From Methanosarcina sp. (lineage in GTDB: Archaea > Halobacteriota > Methanosarcinia > Methanosarcinales > Methanosarcinaceae): a stretch of 9,233 bases of DNA. A model generated the notes under the pieces. That model saw nothing but the letters and a program-made list of their open reading frames with translations, did no database searches and was not told the DNA's origin. Below, one piece after another: positions 1 to 6,806 of the stretch (position 1 is its first letter; every line of letters starts with the position of its first letter). A program made the position numbers and the translations under genes. The DNA lies in assembly GCA_013330315.1 (NCBI GenBank), contig DUIO01000209.1, positions 7,245 through 16,477 on the forward strand, in the 5' to 3' direction.

Positions 1-593
1 ATCTCTTCTGTCCGTCTTAACCTGTGAGAAACCCTTCCTATATTACCCACGTAGAGATCTGCTCCGGAAACATCTTCAGTTTTTAGCTCAGCAGGTCCTC
101 CGGTAACTACAATAGGTATCTCGATGCCTTCAAAAAGTTTTGGCTTCTTGTTTATAATGCAATCACTGAATGACCCAAAGGTGAAAACTGCAATATCGTG
201 CTCATTAATCAGTTTTCTTTCATAGTCCATAGACAGGGAGACCCTTCGCCCCATTCCTCTTGCGAGCCCTATCATATTCGTGTTGGCTCCGGGGTGGCGC
301 AGGTACTCTGCTACGTCACAGGCTGAGTGAGGAAGGTGATGAGAGGCAAGTGTGGGGGAGACAACTGCAATCTCTACGCCTGTAAGAGGCGCTTCTAACA
401 GGATTCCAAGCAGTTCGTCAGACAATTTTTTTACAATATCAACATCTTTTGCAGGCACAAGCATTATAAGATTGACTTCAGTCCCGGTAACCACTTTCTG
501 GATTATGTAGCCTCCAAGGTCTTCCATCAGTTCGATTAAAAGCCCGTGCTTATGGACTCCACCGGTATAGAGATAGGGTAGGAGTACGTCCAT
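1..593 (-). CDS. mmp7: Methanogenesis marker protein 7 (Mmp7), 3' end cut by window edge
   Basis: Methanogen-specific protein that, from published work on MCR activation, is a subunit of the ATP-driven complex that reduces F430 nickel in methyl-coenzyme M reductase, where it is associated with complex iron-sulfur clusters. The first 197 codons are present; the family is about 300 residues, so roughly a third is missing beyond base 1. The N-terminus reads MDVLLPYLYTGGVHKHGLL, followed by a segment rich in possible metal ligands: H85, H86, H89, C92 and H100. C145 lies in FGSFSDC and a glycine turn VTGGPAE in 163-169. The ATG at 591-593 has a strong Shine-Dalgarno AAGGAGGGG (603-611) lying inside the last codons of mmp17, and only one base separates the mmp17 stop from this ATG. 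It is the last visible gene of the mmp6-5-15-17-7 block and surely translationally coupled to mmp17. Family assignment is by recognition of sequence and context; cluster ligation by the listed residues is inference. Confidence 0.9.
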   Translation of the reverse strand, partial: MDVLLPYLYTGGVHKHGLLIELMEDLGGYIIQKVVTGTEVNLIMLVPAKDVDIVKKLSDELLGILLEAPLTGVEIAVVSPTLASHHLPHSACDVAEYLRHPGANTNMIGLARGMGRRVSLSMDYERKLINEHDIAVFTFGSFSDCIINKKPKLFEGIEIPIVVTGGPAELKTEDVSGADLYVGNIGRVSHRLRRTEE

Positions 594-594
594 C

Positions 595-1194
595 TTATTT
601 TTCCCCTCCTTCCATCAATTTGTCGAGCATTGCTCCTGCTTCTTCAATCCATTCACGTTTCAATGCCTCTTCGGATGCTACGAAAACAAAACGGTTGCCC
701 TTGTACAAGTGGTAGCGAACTCTGAAACCTTCCGGAGTTACCCGGATCGCAAAGTCCACAAGGTTTTCGTGAAGCCTGTGTCTGGGGTCTGCGACCACCA
801 TTTCTCTAATAAAATCAGCCTCTTCTGCAGGCTTATCCGTACTTATGGTTACGGTCCAGCGGTCCGGCTGGCTGATGTTTGCTTTTCCGTAACGTTCCCA
901 GAGCTTTACGAGCAGTTCCGGGATATACTGCTCTTTTTTGATCGAGATTACTACTTCACCGGCAACAGGCTTTACTTCCACATCGGCAATATCAATTGTC
1001 GTGACCTTGGTGCCTACGTCCCTCAGGATGAGAGCCATCTGAAAAAGGGAATCTTCGGGTCTGAGCACTACCTTGATCCTTCCTATTGCAGGGGCAAGCT
1101 TGAGACTTGCAAGGTTGTCCTCTATAATCTTCCTGTAAAACTCCTGCTCCGAATCAATTGCAGACTCGACAACAAAGGTCTCAAGCGAATCCAT
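595..1194 (-). CDS. mmp17: Methanogenesis marker protein 17 (Mmp17)
   Basis: Small soluble protein of 199 residues found only in methanogens and relatives with MCR. It is known as a partner of Mmp7 in the MCR activation complex. The chain alternates strands and helices without membrane segments: an acidic N-terminal helix (about 1-32), a strand-rich core including RIKVVLRPEDSLF (39-51), and a C-terminal part with the basic DPRHRLHENL and RVRYHLYKGNRFVFVASEE motifs. It contains no cysteine at all, so it cannot bind an iron-sulfur cluster through thiolates alone and must act as scaffold or supply other ligands. The ATG at 1192-1194 starts 6 bases after the mmp15 stop, with GGAGG and GAGG in the overlapping end of mmp15 serving as ribosome site. 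The last codons (M-E-G-G-E-K) encode the Shine-Dalgarno of mmp7. Stop is TAA. Confidence 0.92.
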   Translation of the reverse strand: MDSLETFVVESAIDSEQEFYRKIIEDNLASLKLAPAIGRIKVVLRPEDSLFQMALILRDVGTKVTTIDIADVEVKPVAGEVVISIKKEQYIPELLVKLWERYGKANISQPDRWTVTISTDKPAEEADFIREMVVADPRHRLHENLVDFAIRVTPEGFRVRYHLYKGNRFVFVASEEALKREWIEEAGAMLDKLMEGGEK

Positions 1195-1200
1195 TGGACC

Positions 1201-2448
1201 TCACTCCTCCACGTAGCCGGAAGCAAGAAGAGCTGCCCCTACCGCACCTATAAGGTGGGAATTTTCGGGTACAAGGACATCAATCTTGAGAAGCTTTCCA
1301 AGAGCTTTTGGGACCCCTTCGATCAGGGAAGAACCCCCCACAAGAATAAGCGGTTCTTTTACATCCACTTCCTGCAACTGCTGCTCATAAATCTGTTCCA
1401 CTACACTGTAACAGGCAGCAGCTGCCACATCTTCAGGAGTAGCCCCTCTGGCAAGGGAGTTAACAAGGGATTGAATTCCGAAGACTATACAGTAGCTGTT
1501 CATGGATACATTTTCATGCATGCCTTTGACCGCAAGAGCTCCGAGTTCGGTAATATCCACACCAAGACGCTTTGAGATCATTTCAAAGAAACGCCCCGAA
1601 GCTCCGGCACAGATCCCACCCATTGTAAACATTCCGGGAATTCCGTCTTCAACCGAGATTGCCTTGTTATCCATCCCGCCTATATCGATAACCGTTGCAG
1701 GTCCTTTCTGCCTGTCAGCAAGATAGACCGCACCTTTTGAGTTGACAGTAATTTCTTCCTGGATAAGCTGGGCTTTGAAATGGTTTCCGATAAGGAATCG
1801 TCCGTATCCGGTTGTGCCCAGAGCCTGAACTTCTTCCCTTGAGATCCCGGCTTCTTTAAGAGCTTGAGAATACGCTTCTTCGGCGCTTTCAAGGACTTTC
1901 GTCGTAGGAACCCAGCCCTTGCCTATTATTTTATTGTCCTTCATTACTACCGCTTTTGTGGTTGTCGACCCCGAGTCTATTCCTGCGGTTATTCCTTTCT
2001 GGATTTCTCTTGTAAGAAGGTGCCTGCGCCTGACAATTGTGGTCAGGGCTTCCAGGCGGGTAAGAAGAGTACCTGCAGTGGTGCTCTCGGTAAAAGAATA
2101 GCTGATTACCGGAATATTCGAATGCCTGTGGATGTACCTTCTGACCTCATTTCGTACAATAGCTCCTTCAGCACAGCGGAAGCAGGTAGTAATAAAGACT
2201 CCATCCACATTGGTTGTGCCCTCAACAACAGCCTTTGCCCGTGCCATCATAAGCCTCAGGTCTCCACTTGCAACCTCAAGCCCGAATTCCTTGCCTATGG
2301 TATCTATGGATGCAACATCAATCTCAGGGAAAACAAATTTTGCATTCACTTTGGCTGCTGCTTCATCAAACTCAGGCTGGACGCCTGCATATTCGGAGCC
2401 GCAGGATACCAGCGCAATTTTGACAACTCCAGAATCTTCAGCGCTCAT
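1201..2448 (-). CDS. mmp15: Methanogenesis marker protein 15 (Mmp15), BcrA/BadF/HgdC-type ATPase with fused N-terminal domain
   Basis: 415 residues, two parts. Residues about 8-140 form an alpha/beta domain with cysteines C16 (VSCGSEYAG) and a CxxC at C89/C92 (TTCFRCAEG), ending in a conserved RxE segment; it recalls the HgdB/BcrC-type dehydratase subunits, though this is only an impression. Residues 153-413 are an ASKHA ATPase of the dehydratase-activator family: phosphate-1 loop [13 protein letters not shown] (156-168), TTGYGR (212-217), phosphate-2 DIGGMDNKA (255-263), and adenosine loop LVGGSS (369-374). The two cysteines that in HgdC hold a [4Fe-4S] cluster across the dimer interface are both present: C280 in [11 protein letters not shown] and C320 in NSYCIVFG, 40 apart. 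By family analogy it would couple ATP hydrolysis to low-potential electron transfer, but its real partner is unknown. The ATG overlaps the mmp5 stop by four bases (ATGA), with GGAGG 7 bases upstream inside mmp5's acidic tail codons. Confidence 0.92.
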   Translation of the reverse strand: MSAEDSGVVKIALVSCGSEYAGVQPEFDEAAAKVNAKFVFPEIDVASIDTIGKEFGLEVASGDLRLMMARAKAVVEGTTNVDGVFITTCFRCAEGAIVRNEVRRYIHRHSNIPVISYSFTESTTAGTLLTRLEALTTIVRRRHLLTREIQKGITAGIDSGSTTTKAVVMKDNKIIGKGWVPTTKVLESAEEAYSQALKEAGISREEVQALGTTGYGRFLIGNHFKAQLIQEEITVNSKGAVYLADRQKGPATVIDIGGMDNKAISVEDGIPGMFTMGGICAGASGRFFEMISKRLGVDITELGALAVKGMHENVSMNSYCIVFGIQSLVNSLARGATPEDVAAAACYSVVEQIYEQQLQEVDVKEPLILVGGSSLIEGVPKALGKLLKIDVLVPENSHLIGAVGAALLASGYVEE

Positions 2449-2948
2449 TTCTTATCCTCCTCTTCTGCTGATTTCTCCTCATGTGCCTCTTTACCTTCTT
2501 CAGATTCTTCTTTAGGCAATGATTTCAGGAATTCTGCGATTTTGTTTACAAAATCACGGGCTTCCTCATCAGATTCCGGATATTTTACTTCAAGTATGGG
2601 GACATTTTTTGAGCGGATCAAATACTTCATTAATTCATTAGTTCGGTTACAACCAACGCAGCCAAAATTCGTGGGCGGATTTTCAACTATAATTGCAGCT
2701 TCTGTCTGTTCTATGAGCGGACCTATGAGTGACATCCTCCCTCTTACTCCAGCCGGTACCTCAATTGCAGCATATTTAAGGCCCATTTTGGGGTCTTCGG
2801 AAGTGATGTTGATAGGTGGAGAATCCAGGCTAATGTTTGTGACTTTTTCTCGTATCTGGCTCATCATGGTAAGGGGTTTGTGCCCGAAACGCTCAACCAG
2901 GTCAGAAAGAATAAGACTATTTATGGGGTAAATGAAAACCTTTGCCAA
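2445..2948 (-). CDS. mmp5: Methanogenesis marker protein 5 (Mmp5), TTG start proposed
   Basis: Methanogen marker of unknown biochemical role, 167 residues with the start chosen here. An N-terminal strand [14 protein letters not shown] and conserved [12 protein letters not shown] precede an ATP-independent-looking alpha/beta core. [18 protein letters not shown] contains a CxxC (C97, C100) that could bind metal or cycle as a disulfide. The tail from about residue 147 is a low-complexity acidic stretch (Glu/Lys rich, ending AEEEDKK) that is probably disordered and whose codons double as the mmp15 ribosome site. Start choice: an in-frame GTG at 2955-2957 would add three residues, but it has no ribosome site upstream. 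The sequence GAGGTG that includes that GTG sits exactly 6 bases before TTG at 2946-2948, which makes TTG the better start and gives the tidy N-terminus M-A-K-V-F-I-Y-P. mmp6 ends at 2954, so the genes are coupled. The GTG alternative remains possible. Confidence 0.9.
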   Translation of the reverse strand: MAKVFIYPINSLILSDLVERFGHKPLTMMSQIREKVTNISLDSPPINITSEDPKMGLKYAAIEVPAGVRGRMSLIGPLIEQTEAAIIVENPPTNFGCVGCNRTNELMKYLIRSKNVPILEVKYPESDEEARDFVNKIAEFLKSLPKEESEEGKEAHEEKSAEEEDKK

Positions 2949-2953
2949 AAAAT

Positions 2954-3397
2954 TCACCTCGAAAGTTCAGATTCAATAATTTTTTCAAGTTCCGAGACTT
3001 TAAGCCTGCATTTCTCCTTTGACTTCGTTTTTAAACATTCATCTGCTTCCAGTTCGTCGAGTGCAGCCCCTATAGCGGGGAGCATTTCAACTTCTTCTCT
3101 CAGGAAGTGGAACCCAGGCCTCGGACCTCCCCCCCTGCTTGCCCGGCAGCGTCTCTCATCGCCTGCAGGGAATCCCCTATCTTTTACAAAAATATGATTT
3201 TTATCCATCTGCCGGATATCTTCAACTACTGCGTCTACTTCTTCTTTGGGACCTGTTACAATCAGTCCGAAGCAGGTCTCCTTAACCGTGACCGGAAACT
3301 CTGATTCGTAAATCTTCATGGCTGCATCAGCAGGCAGCACTTTGTCCGAACTGATTACAATGTATTTTGTAATCTCTTCCTTTTTTGTCTCTGTCAT
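2954..3397 (-). CDS. mmp6: Methanogenesis marker protein 6 (Mmp6)
   Basis: Methanogen marker protein of 147 residues and unknown function. An N-terminal alpha/beta half (YIVISSDKVLPADAAMKIYE, then TCFGLIVTGPKEEVDAVVEDI) resembles a small ferredoxin-like fold of the kind used for protein contacts. It leads to the family's most distinctive segment, RCRASRGGGPRPGFHFLREE (83-102), a basic Gly/Arg/Pro loop with C84 and a histidine. The C-terminal part is helical with C121 and C130 nine residues apart. The four cysteines (42, 84, 121, 130) do not form a standard cluster motif. ATG at 3395-3397 is preceded by AGGAGA (3404-3410) at good spacing. It is first of the compact mmp6-5-15-17-7 block and has a 146-base leader upstream that could hold a second promoter. 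The TGA stop runs into the mmp5 initiation region. Family call by recognition; role inferred only from linkage to AtwA and Mmp3. Confidence 0.9.
   Translation of the reverse strand: MTETKKEEITKYIVISSDKVLPADAAMKIYESEFPVTVKETCFGLIVTGPKEEVDAVVEDIRQMDKNHIFVKDRGFPAGDERRCRASRGGGPRPGFHFLREEVEMLPAIGAALDELEADECLKTKSKEKCRLKVSELEKIIESELSR
2955..2960 (-). promoter_or_regulatory. Shine-Dalgarno GAGGTG deciding the mmp5 TTG start
   Basis: GAGGTG on the minus strand, spaced 6 bases from TTG (2946-2948). Its last three bases are themselves the in-frame GTG that an ORF finder would take as start, and the mmp6 stop TGA overlaps it. The same bases therefore serve as stop, ribosome site and decoy start. Confidence 0.6.
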
Positions 3398-3543
3398 TTC
3401 TGTCTCTCCTCAGCCTCGGGAGACTTCACCTGCAATAAATCCGAATGCCTGAATTCGCTCAAGTATCAGATACTTACTTCTTTTATGTTATTTTATTATT
3501 GCATTACTTGTCTAATTATGTGGCCATTTTTATATTTTGACAA
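3398..3543 (-). promoter_or_regulatory. AT-rich leader between mmp3 and mmp6, possible internal promoter
   Basis: 146 bases without a gene, in contrast to the overlapping genes downstream. In the transcribed sense it carries two TATA-like boxes. AATATAAAAATGG is centred on 3527-3534, just after the mmp3 stop, and AAATAACATAAAAG lies at about 3481-3494. The second would place a start near 3455-3460, beside the palindrome at 3461-3475. There is no T-run in the sense direction after mmp3, so read-through from atwA-mmp3 is likely as well. Suggests a second, independently tuned transcript for the mmp6 block; promoter function is inferred from sequence only. Confidence 0.4.
3461..3475. promoter_or_regulatory. 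Perfect 7-bp inverted repeat, candidate operator
   Basis: AAGTATC-A-GATACTT, a perfect 7+7 dyad with one central base, 64 bases upstream of the mmp6 ATG and just downstream of a TATA-like box. The compact spacing fits a dimeric helix-turn-helix DNA site better than an RNA hairpin, since a one-base loop cannot form without opening pairs. A repressor bound here would cover a start site set by the 3481-3494 box. No regulator is encoded in the window. Confidence 0.4.
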
Positions 3544-5139
3544 TTATCTTTTATCTTCATTCCCGTTTTCCTTATTATAAGTTTTTCTGTGTGAAACTTC
3601 ACTTATGTATATCGCATCCCCTTCCTTTATGCCCCTGAGTCTCTCAGGCTCCACTATCCTGCCGATAATGTTCGTCGAAGTGAATTTTTCCCCGGTAGGG
3701 CCGAAAAGGTCGTCGTCTACAAGTCTGACTCCTATAGTCCCCATCCTCTTTGCTGCCTGGTTTGTGATTCCAATTTCTCCCGCCAGTACCTTTTTGGAAG
3801 GCGTATTTTCCGGAAGGATTTCTTTGTACTTCACAACTTCTTCTTCAGTTTTGAAAAGGTAAGTTGTTTCATATATCATATAAACAGGAAGCTTTCCGAC
3901 GGTCTTTGTCTTGAGTCCGAGAGAGTGGCGGAAAAAGTCTACGGATTTAGGAGCCCTCTCCTCATAAAGCTCAACCTCAATGAGTTTTGACCTGGGCACT
4001 GCGTGGGCAGTAACCTTTGCCTCTCCGAGAATTTCCAGGGTTGTTGGCGGATCCTGCCTGACAATTACTGCATCTTCCTCTTTGTACCCTTCCCTTACCA
4101 GTTCTATTCCTATGGAGGTAAGCACAGGTTCTACCTCTTCAAAGCTGTGTCCTAGCAGGACTATCTGAGGAGGAAGGCTTTCTAATGACAGTTTTTGTCC
4201 TTTCTCTGCAAGTTTGATAAGTTCGAGACCTTTCGTTACCTGCCCTACAACAGAATGTACCAGGCTTGAGGGCCGCTCCTCTCTGGAGATATAAGTCCTG
4301 CCTGTCCCGTATCCCACTGTCCTAACCGAAATTGCGCCTTCCTTTCTTTGTTCAAAATTCTCGTAAGGAACAGGCACTTCTCTAAGGCTGTTGTCAGAAA
4401 TAAACGAACTGGTAACTACATCCACTTTGAGAGTTCCTTCACGGGTCAGCGAATAAAAGTGTTCTGCCCCCACTGGAGCATTTCTTGAAAGCTCTACTTC
4501 AAAATAAGTAAATACGCTATCCCCATTTTCAAGAGGAGTTGAAAGGTTAGTGGTGCATACTTTCTCTGCAATCTGTTCCCATTCTATAACCGGTTCTATG
4601 CTCAGGATGGAATCTTCTCTTGAAAGTTTGGAAATAATTTTTCTCCCGGTTATAATCGTCGCAAAAGCGCCTTCCTGGGGAGACCCGTATTCTGCAGTAT
4701 GCTTTTTTCTTGAAAAGATAAGATGAGTATTATGGGGGTCAAACCCACCTGCCCCAAAAAGGATGTCAAAAGCTTCAAAGCTTCCTTTTTCACGCGAAGG
4801 TTTTATGTCGGCTTCAAAAGGCCCGAAAGCCAGGGCTTCGGTACTCGCCCAATGGATATTCTTTCCTTCGTACTCTTTATAATGTTCTGCCCATAATTTC
4901 CCGGAAAGTGATTCAGGGTCCTTAATCTCTATCCTCAGCTCCCCTCTGGGTGTATTGATAGCGTATTCGGTGATCTTTTCCGTTCTCTTCTCGGCAGCTT
5001 TCTTAAGAATTCCAATCGCTGCACCGGCTATGTAGGGGGCTCTGGAAACATTAAGGGCGTCTCCAAGGGTAGAGCCTGCGGGCAGAGCATAAACTTGCCC
5101 GTTCACCTCTACGCTGATCTCATTACTCGTAATCGGCAC
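3544..5139 (-). CDS. mmp3: Methanogenesis marker protein 3 (Mmp3, UPF0288 family)
   Basis: 531 residues; known as a subunit of the MCR activation complex together with McrC, Mmp7, Mmp17 and the ATPase AtwA. Residues about 7-32 (ISVEVNGQVYALPAGSTLGDAL) look like a beta-grasp strand-turn-strand of the MoaD/ThiS kind. The rest shows repeated cyclophilin-like pieces. The strand-helix motif FEVELSRNAPVGAEHFYSL (213-231) recurs as IEVELYEERAPKSVDFFRHSL (387-407). The closing motif occurs three times: ITGRKIISKL..DSILSI (163-181), VGQVTKGLELIKL..GQKLSL (298-319) and IGRIVEPERLRGIKEGDAIYI (492-512). Only one cysteine (C195) is present, so cluster binding must rely on partners or other residues. The last 14 residues are polar and probably disordered. 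The start is GTG (5137-5139), and no clean ribosome site precedes it; GAGGTG overlaps the start codon, so the exact N-terminus is uncertain by a few residues. It follows atwA by 41 bases containing a hairpin and is presumably cotranscribed with it. Confidence 0.92.
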   Translation of the reverse strand: MPITSNEISVEVNGQVYALPAGSTLGDALNVSRAPYIAGAAIGILKKAAEKRTEKITEYAINTPRGELRIEIKDPESLSGKLWAEHYKEYEGKNIHWASTEALAFGPFEADIKPSREKGSFEAFDILFGAGGFDPHNTHLIFSRKKHTAEYGSPQEGAFATIITGRKIISKLSREDSILSIEPVIEWEQIAEKVCTTNLSTPLENGDSVFTYFEVELSRNAPVGAEHFYSLTREGTLKVDVVTSSFISDNSLREVPVPYENFEQRKEGAISVRTVGYGTGRTYISREERPSSLVHSVVGQVTKGLELIKLAEKGQKLSLESLPPQIVLLGHSFEEVEPVLTSIGIELVREGYKEEDAVIVRQDPPTTLEILGEAKVTAHAVPRSKLIEVELYEERAPKSVDFFRHSLGLKTKTVGKLPVYMIYETTYLFKTEEEVVKYKEILPENTPSKKVLAGEIGITNQAAKRMGTIGVRLVDDDLFGPTGEKFTSTNIIGRIVEPERLRGIKEGDAIYISEVSHRKTYNKENGNEDKR

Positions 5140-5145
5140 CTCATT

Positions 5146-5165
5146 TTAGTATTTTTCCATACTAA
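5146..5165 (-). promoter_or_regulatory. Perfect 7-bp hairpin between atwA and mmp3
   Basis: In the transcript sense, TTAGTAT - GGAAAA - ATACTAA forms a perfect 7-bp stem with a six-base loop, ending 6 bases before the mmp3 GTG start and directly next to the GAGGTG ribosome-site-like sequence. It is not followed by a T-run, so it is not a usual terminator. It could mark an RNA processing or stability site, modulate ribosome access, or be a DNA operator. Its half-site AGTAT/ATACT is the same as in the palindrome at 3461-3475, with spacing 6 instead of 3. Confidence 0.45.
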
Positions 5166-5180
5166 GAGGTGGCAGCATAT

Positions 5181-6794
5181 TTATATTTCTTCTGCAGCTT
5201 GGATCTTCTCTTCTTCAGTGAGCTGAGCAAGCACGGCTTTTGGTTTCCCTACGTCTACGATCTTTCCGTTGCGCATAAGTGCGACACGGTCGCAAATTTC
5301 ATTTACAAAATCCATATCATGGGAGACGACTACAAAAGTCTCTCCTATTTCTTCTCTGGCTTTAAGGATGGAATTTGTTACTGCAATTTTTGTGATAGGG
5401 TCCATTGTCCCTGTTGGCTCGTCCATGATGACTATTCTTGGCTCTTTGATCAGAACCTGTGCAAGTGCAATCCTATGCCGCTCCCCTTCACTCATTTCAT
5501 CGGTCATTTTAGGTAAAATAGCTTTTGCCTTGTCCTCGTCAAACCCGGCAGCCTTGAGAGTCATTACGGCTTTTCTAACTCCCAGCTCAAAAGGAAGGTC
5601 CAGGCTGATAGATTCTGTGAGGTTGTCTATTACAGAACTATGGGTATAAAGCCCGTATTCCTGATGAAGGAATCCCATATACTTTGTTGCTCTGCCTTTG
5701 TTTTCAACCCCAAGTTTCGTCATATCTACCCATTCGTCCCCTACACGGACCTCGACTTCTCCTGATGTGGGCGGTAAAATTCCCATGAGGATTTTTGAGG
5801 TTGTTGTCTTGCCTGCTCCGCTTACCCCGACAAGTCCGAAGATTTCTCCTTCCTTTACGTCAAAAGAGATTTCATCCACTGCCCTTACAACGCCCCTATC
5901 CACAGATATGTAGCGCTTTGACAGGTTTCTTACACGGATAATAGGTTCCCCCACAAGCGCGTTCTTCTCATGTCTGACCATGGACGCGCTTTGCATGAAG
6001 ATTGCTGAAACCTCAAGCGGGTTTCCTTCCTGAATTACTTCTCCGTTTTCAAGCAGAATTGCCTTATCTGCCAGTTTTTCTATTACCTCGGGCCAGTGAG
6101 AAGTAAGTACCATGCTCATATTGTAGCTCTTAACGGCTTTTATGATAGCGTCATGGACCAGCTTTGCAGTCATGGGGTCAAGAGTGCCGGTTGGTTCGTC
6201 GGCTAAGAGTAAGAGAGGATTTCTCACAAGCTGTCTTGCAAGCACAACCCTCTGTTTTTCTCCTCCGGACAGCTCTCTTGCCACATGCATCATGCGGTGA
6301 CTCAGGTTTACCTCTTCAAGGAGTTCGACCGCCTTTTTCATGGCGTCGTTTCCTTTATACCCTATTTCATTCAGGGAATTTATTACGTTTACCAGAACTC
6401 TTTCGTCCCCGTAAAGGGCAAAGGTTCTCTGGAGCATAATTGCAATGCGTTTGGTGATATCTTTCCTTACAGGGTCGTAAAGAGAAAGTTTTATGAAATC
6501 AGCTTCAAATTCATAAAGCGTTTCTCCGCAAACAGGGCATTTCTGGCCTACCCTGCTAGGGCGTTCTATGTATCCGCATTTCTCACAGCGGGCCAGATGG
6601 TAGATTACTTCGCCTGAGATATTCTCAAAAGACTCGGTCCCGCGCAATACATGCATCAGGATTGTTTTCCCTGATCCGCTTTTTCCCAGAATGCCAACGA
6701 CTTCCCCTTCGTTGATGCTTAAATTTACATTTTTCAGGGCTTTGAGACCGTCGAAGTCTACAGTTAGGTTTTTAACTTCAATAAATACTGGCAT
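5181..6794 (-). CDS. atwA: AtwA, methyl-coenzyme M reductase activation component A2 (dual ABC ATPase)
   Basis: Soluble tandem ABC ATPase of 537 residues that powers reductive activation of MCR; no membrane segments, and no permease gene nearby, so it is not a transporter. Domain 1: Walker A GKSGSGKT (37-44), Q-loop Q122, signature LSGGE (175-179), Walker B LLLADE (195-200), H-loop H233. Domain 2: Walker A GVSGAGKT (323-330), Q378, altered signature MSEGE (434-438), Walker B VIMDE (455-459), H492. Between Walker A and Q-loop of domain 1 is an inserted zinc ribbon, C70-x2-C73 and C86-x2-C89, typical of A2. Both catalytic glutamates (E200, E459) are present, so both sites could hydrolyse ATP. 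Start: ATG at 6792-6794 has GGAGGA six bases upstream; a longer frame opening at 6824 would place that ribosome site inside the gene. First gene of the MCR activation run and preceded by a 247-base leader. The stop is TAA. Confidence 0.96.
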   Translation of the reverse strand: MPVFIEVKNLTVDFDGLKALKNVNLSINEGEVVGILGKSGSGKTILMHVLRGTESFENISGEVIYHLARCEKCGYIERPSRVGQKCPVCGETLYEFEADFIKLSLYDPVRKDITKRIAIMLQRTFALYGDERVLVNVINSLNEIGYKGNDAMKKAVELLEEVNLSHRMMHVARELSGGEKQRVVLARQLVRNPLLLLADEPTGTLDPMTAKLVHDAIIKAVKSYNMSMVLTSHWPEVIEKLADKAILLENGEVIQEGNPLEVSAIFMQSASMVRHEKNALVGEPIIRVRNLSKRYISVDRGVVRAVDEISFDVKEGEIFGLVGVSGAGKTTTSKILMGILPPTSGEVEVRVGDEWVDMTKLGVENKGRATKYMGFLHQEYGLYTHSSVIDNLTESISLDLPFELGVRKAVMTLKAAGFDEDKAKAILPKMTDEMSEGERHRIALAQVLIKEPRIVIMDEPTGTMDPITKIAVTNSILKAREEIGETFVVVSHDMDFVNEICDRVALMRNGKIVDVGKPKAVLAQLTEEEKIQAAEEI

Positions 6795-6800
6795 GCATTT

Positions 6801-6806
6801 TCCTCC
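6801..6806 (-). promoter_or_regulatory. Shine-Dalgarno GGAGGA fixing the atwA start
   Basis: GGAGGA on the minus strand, six bases from ATG at 6792-6794. Another ATG at 6796-6798 overlaps the same region but is out of frame and too close to the site. This site rules out the longer reading frame beginning at 6824. Confidence 0.75.

Noticed and set aside
709..1575. Plus-strand open frame of 288 codons
   Set aside because: Antisense shadow of mmp17 and the end of mmp15; no recognisable domain and no ribosome site.
1864..2931. Long plus-strand open frame of 355 codons
   Set aside because: It lies antisense to mmp15 and mmp5, whose motifs and ribosome sites are clear, and its translation shows no family motif and an unlikely composition rich in Cys, Ser and Phe.
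5181..6794. AtwA as an ABC transporter ATPase
   Set aside because: No permease or binding protein is nearby, two nucleotide-binding domains are fused with a zinc ribbon, and the neighbours are MCR activation proteins.
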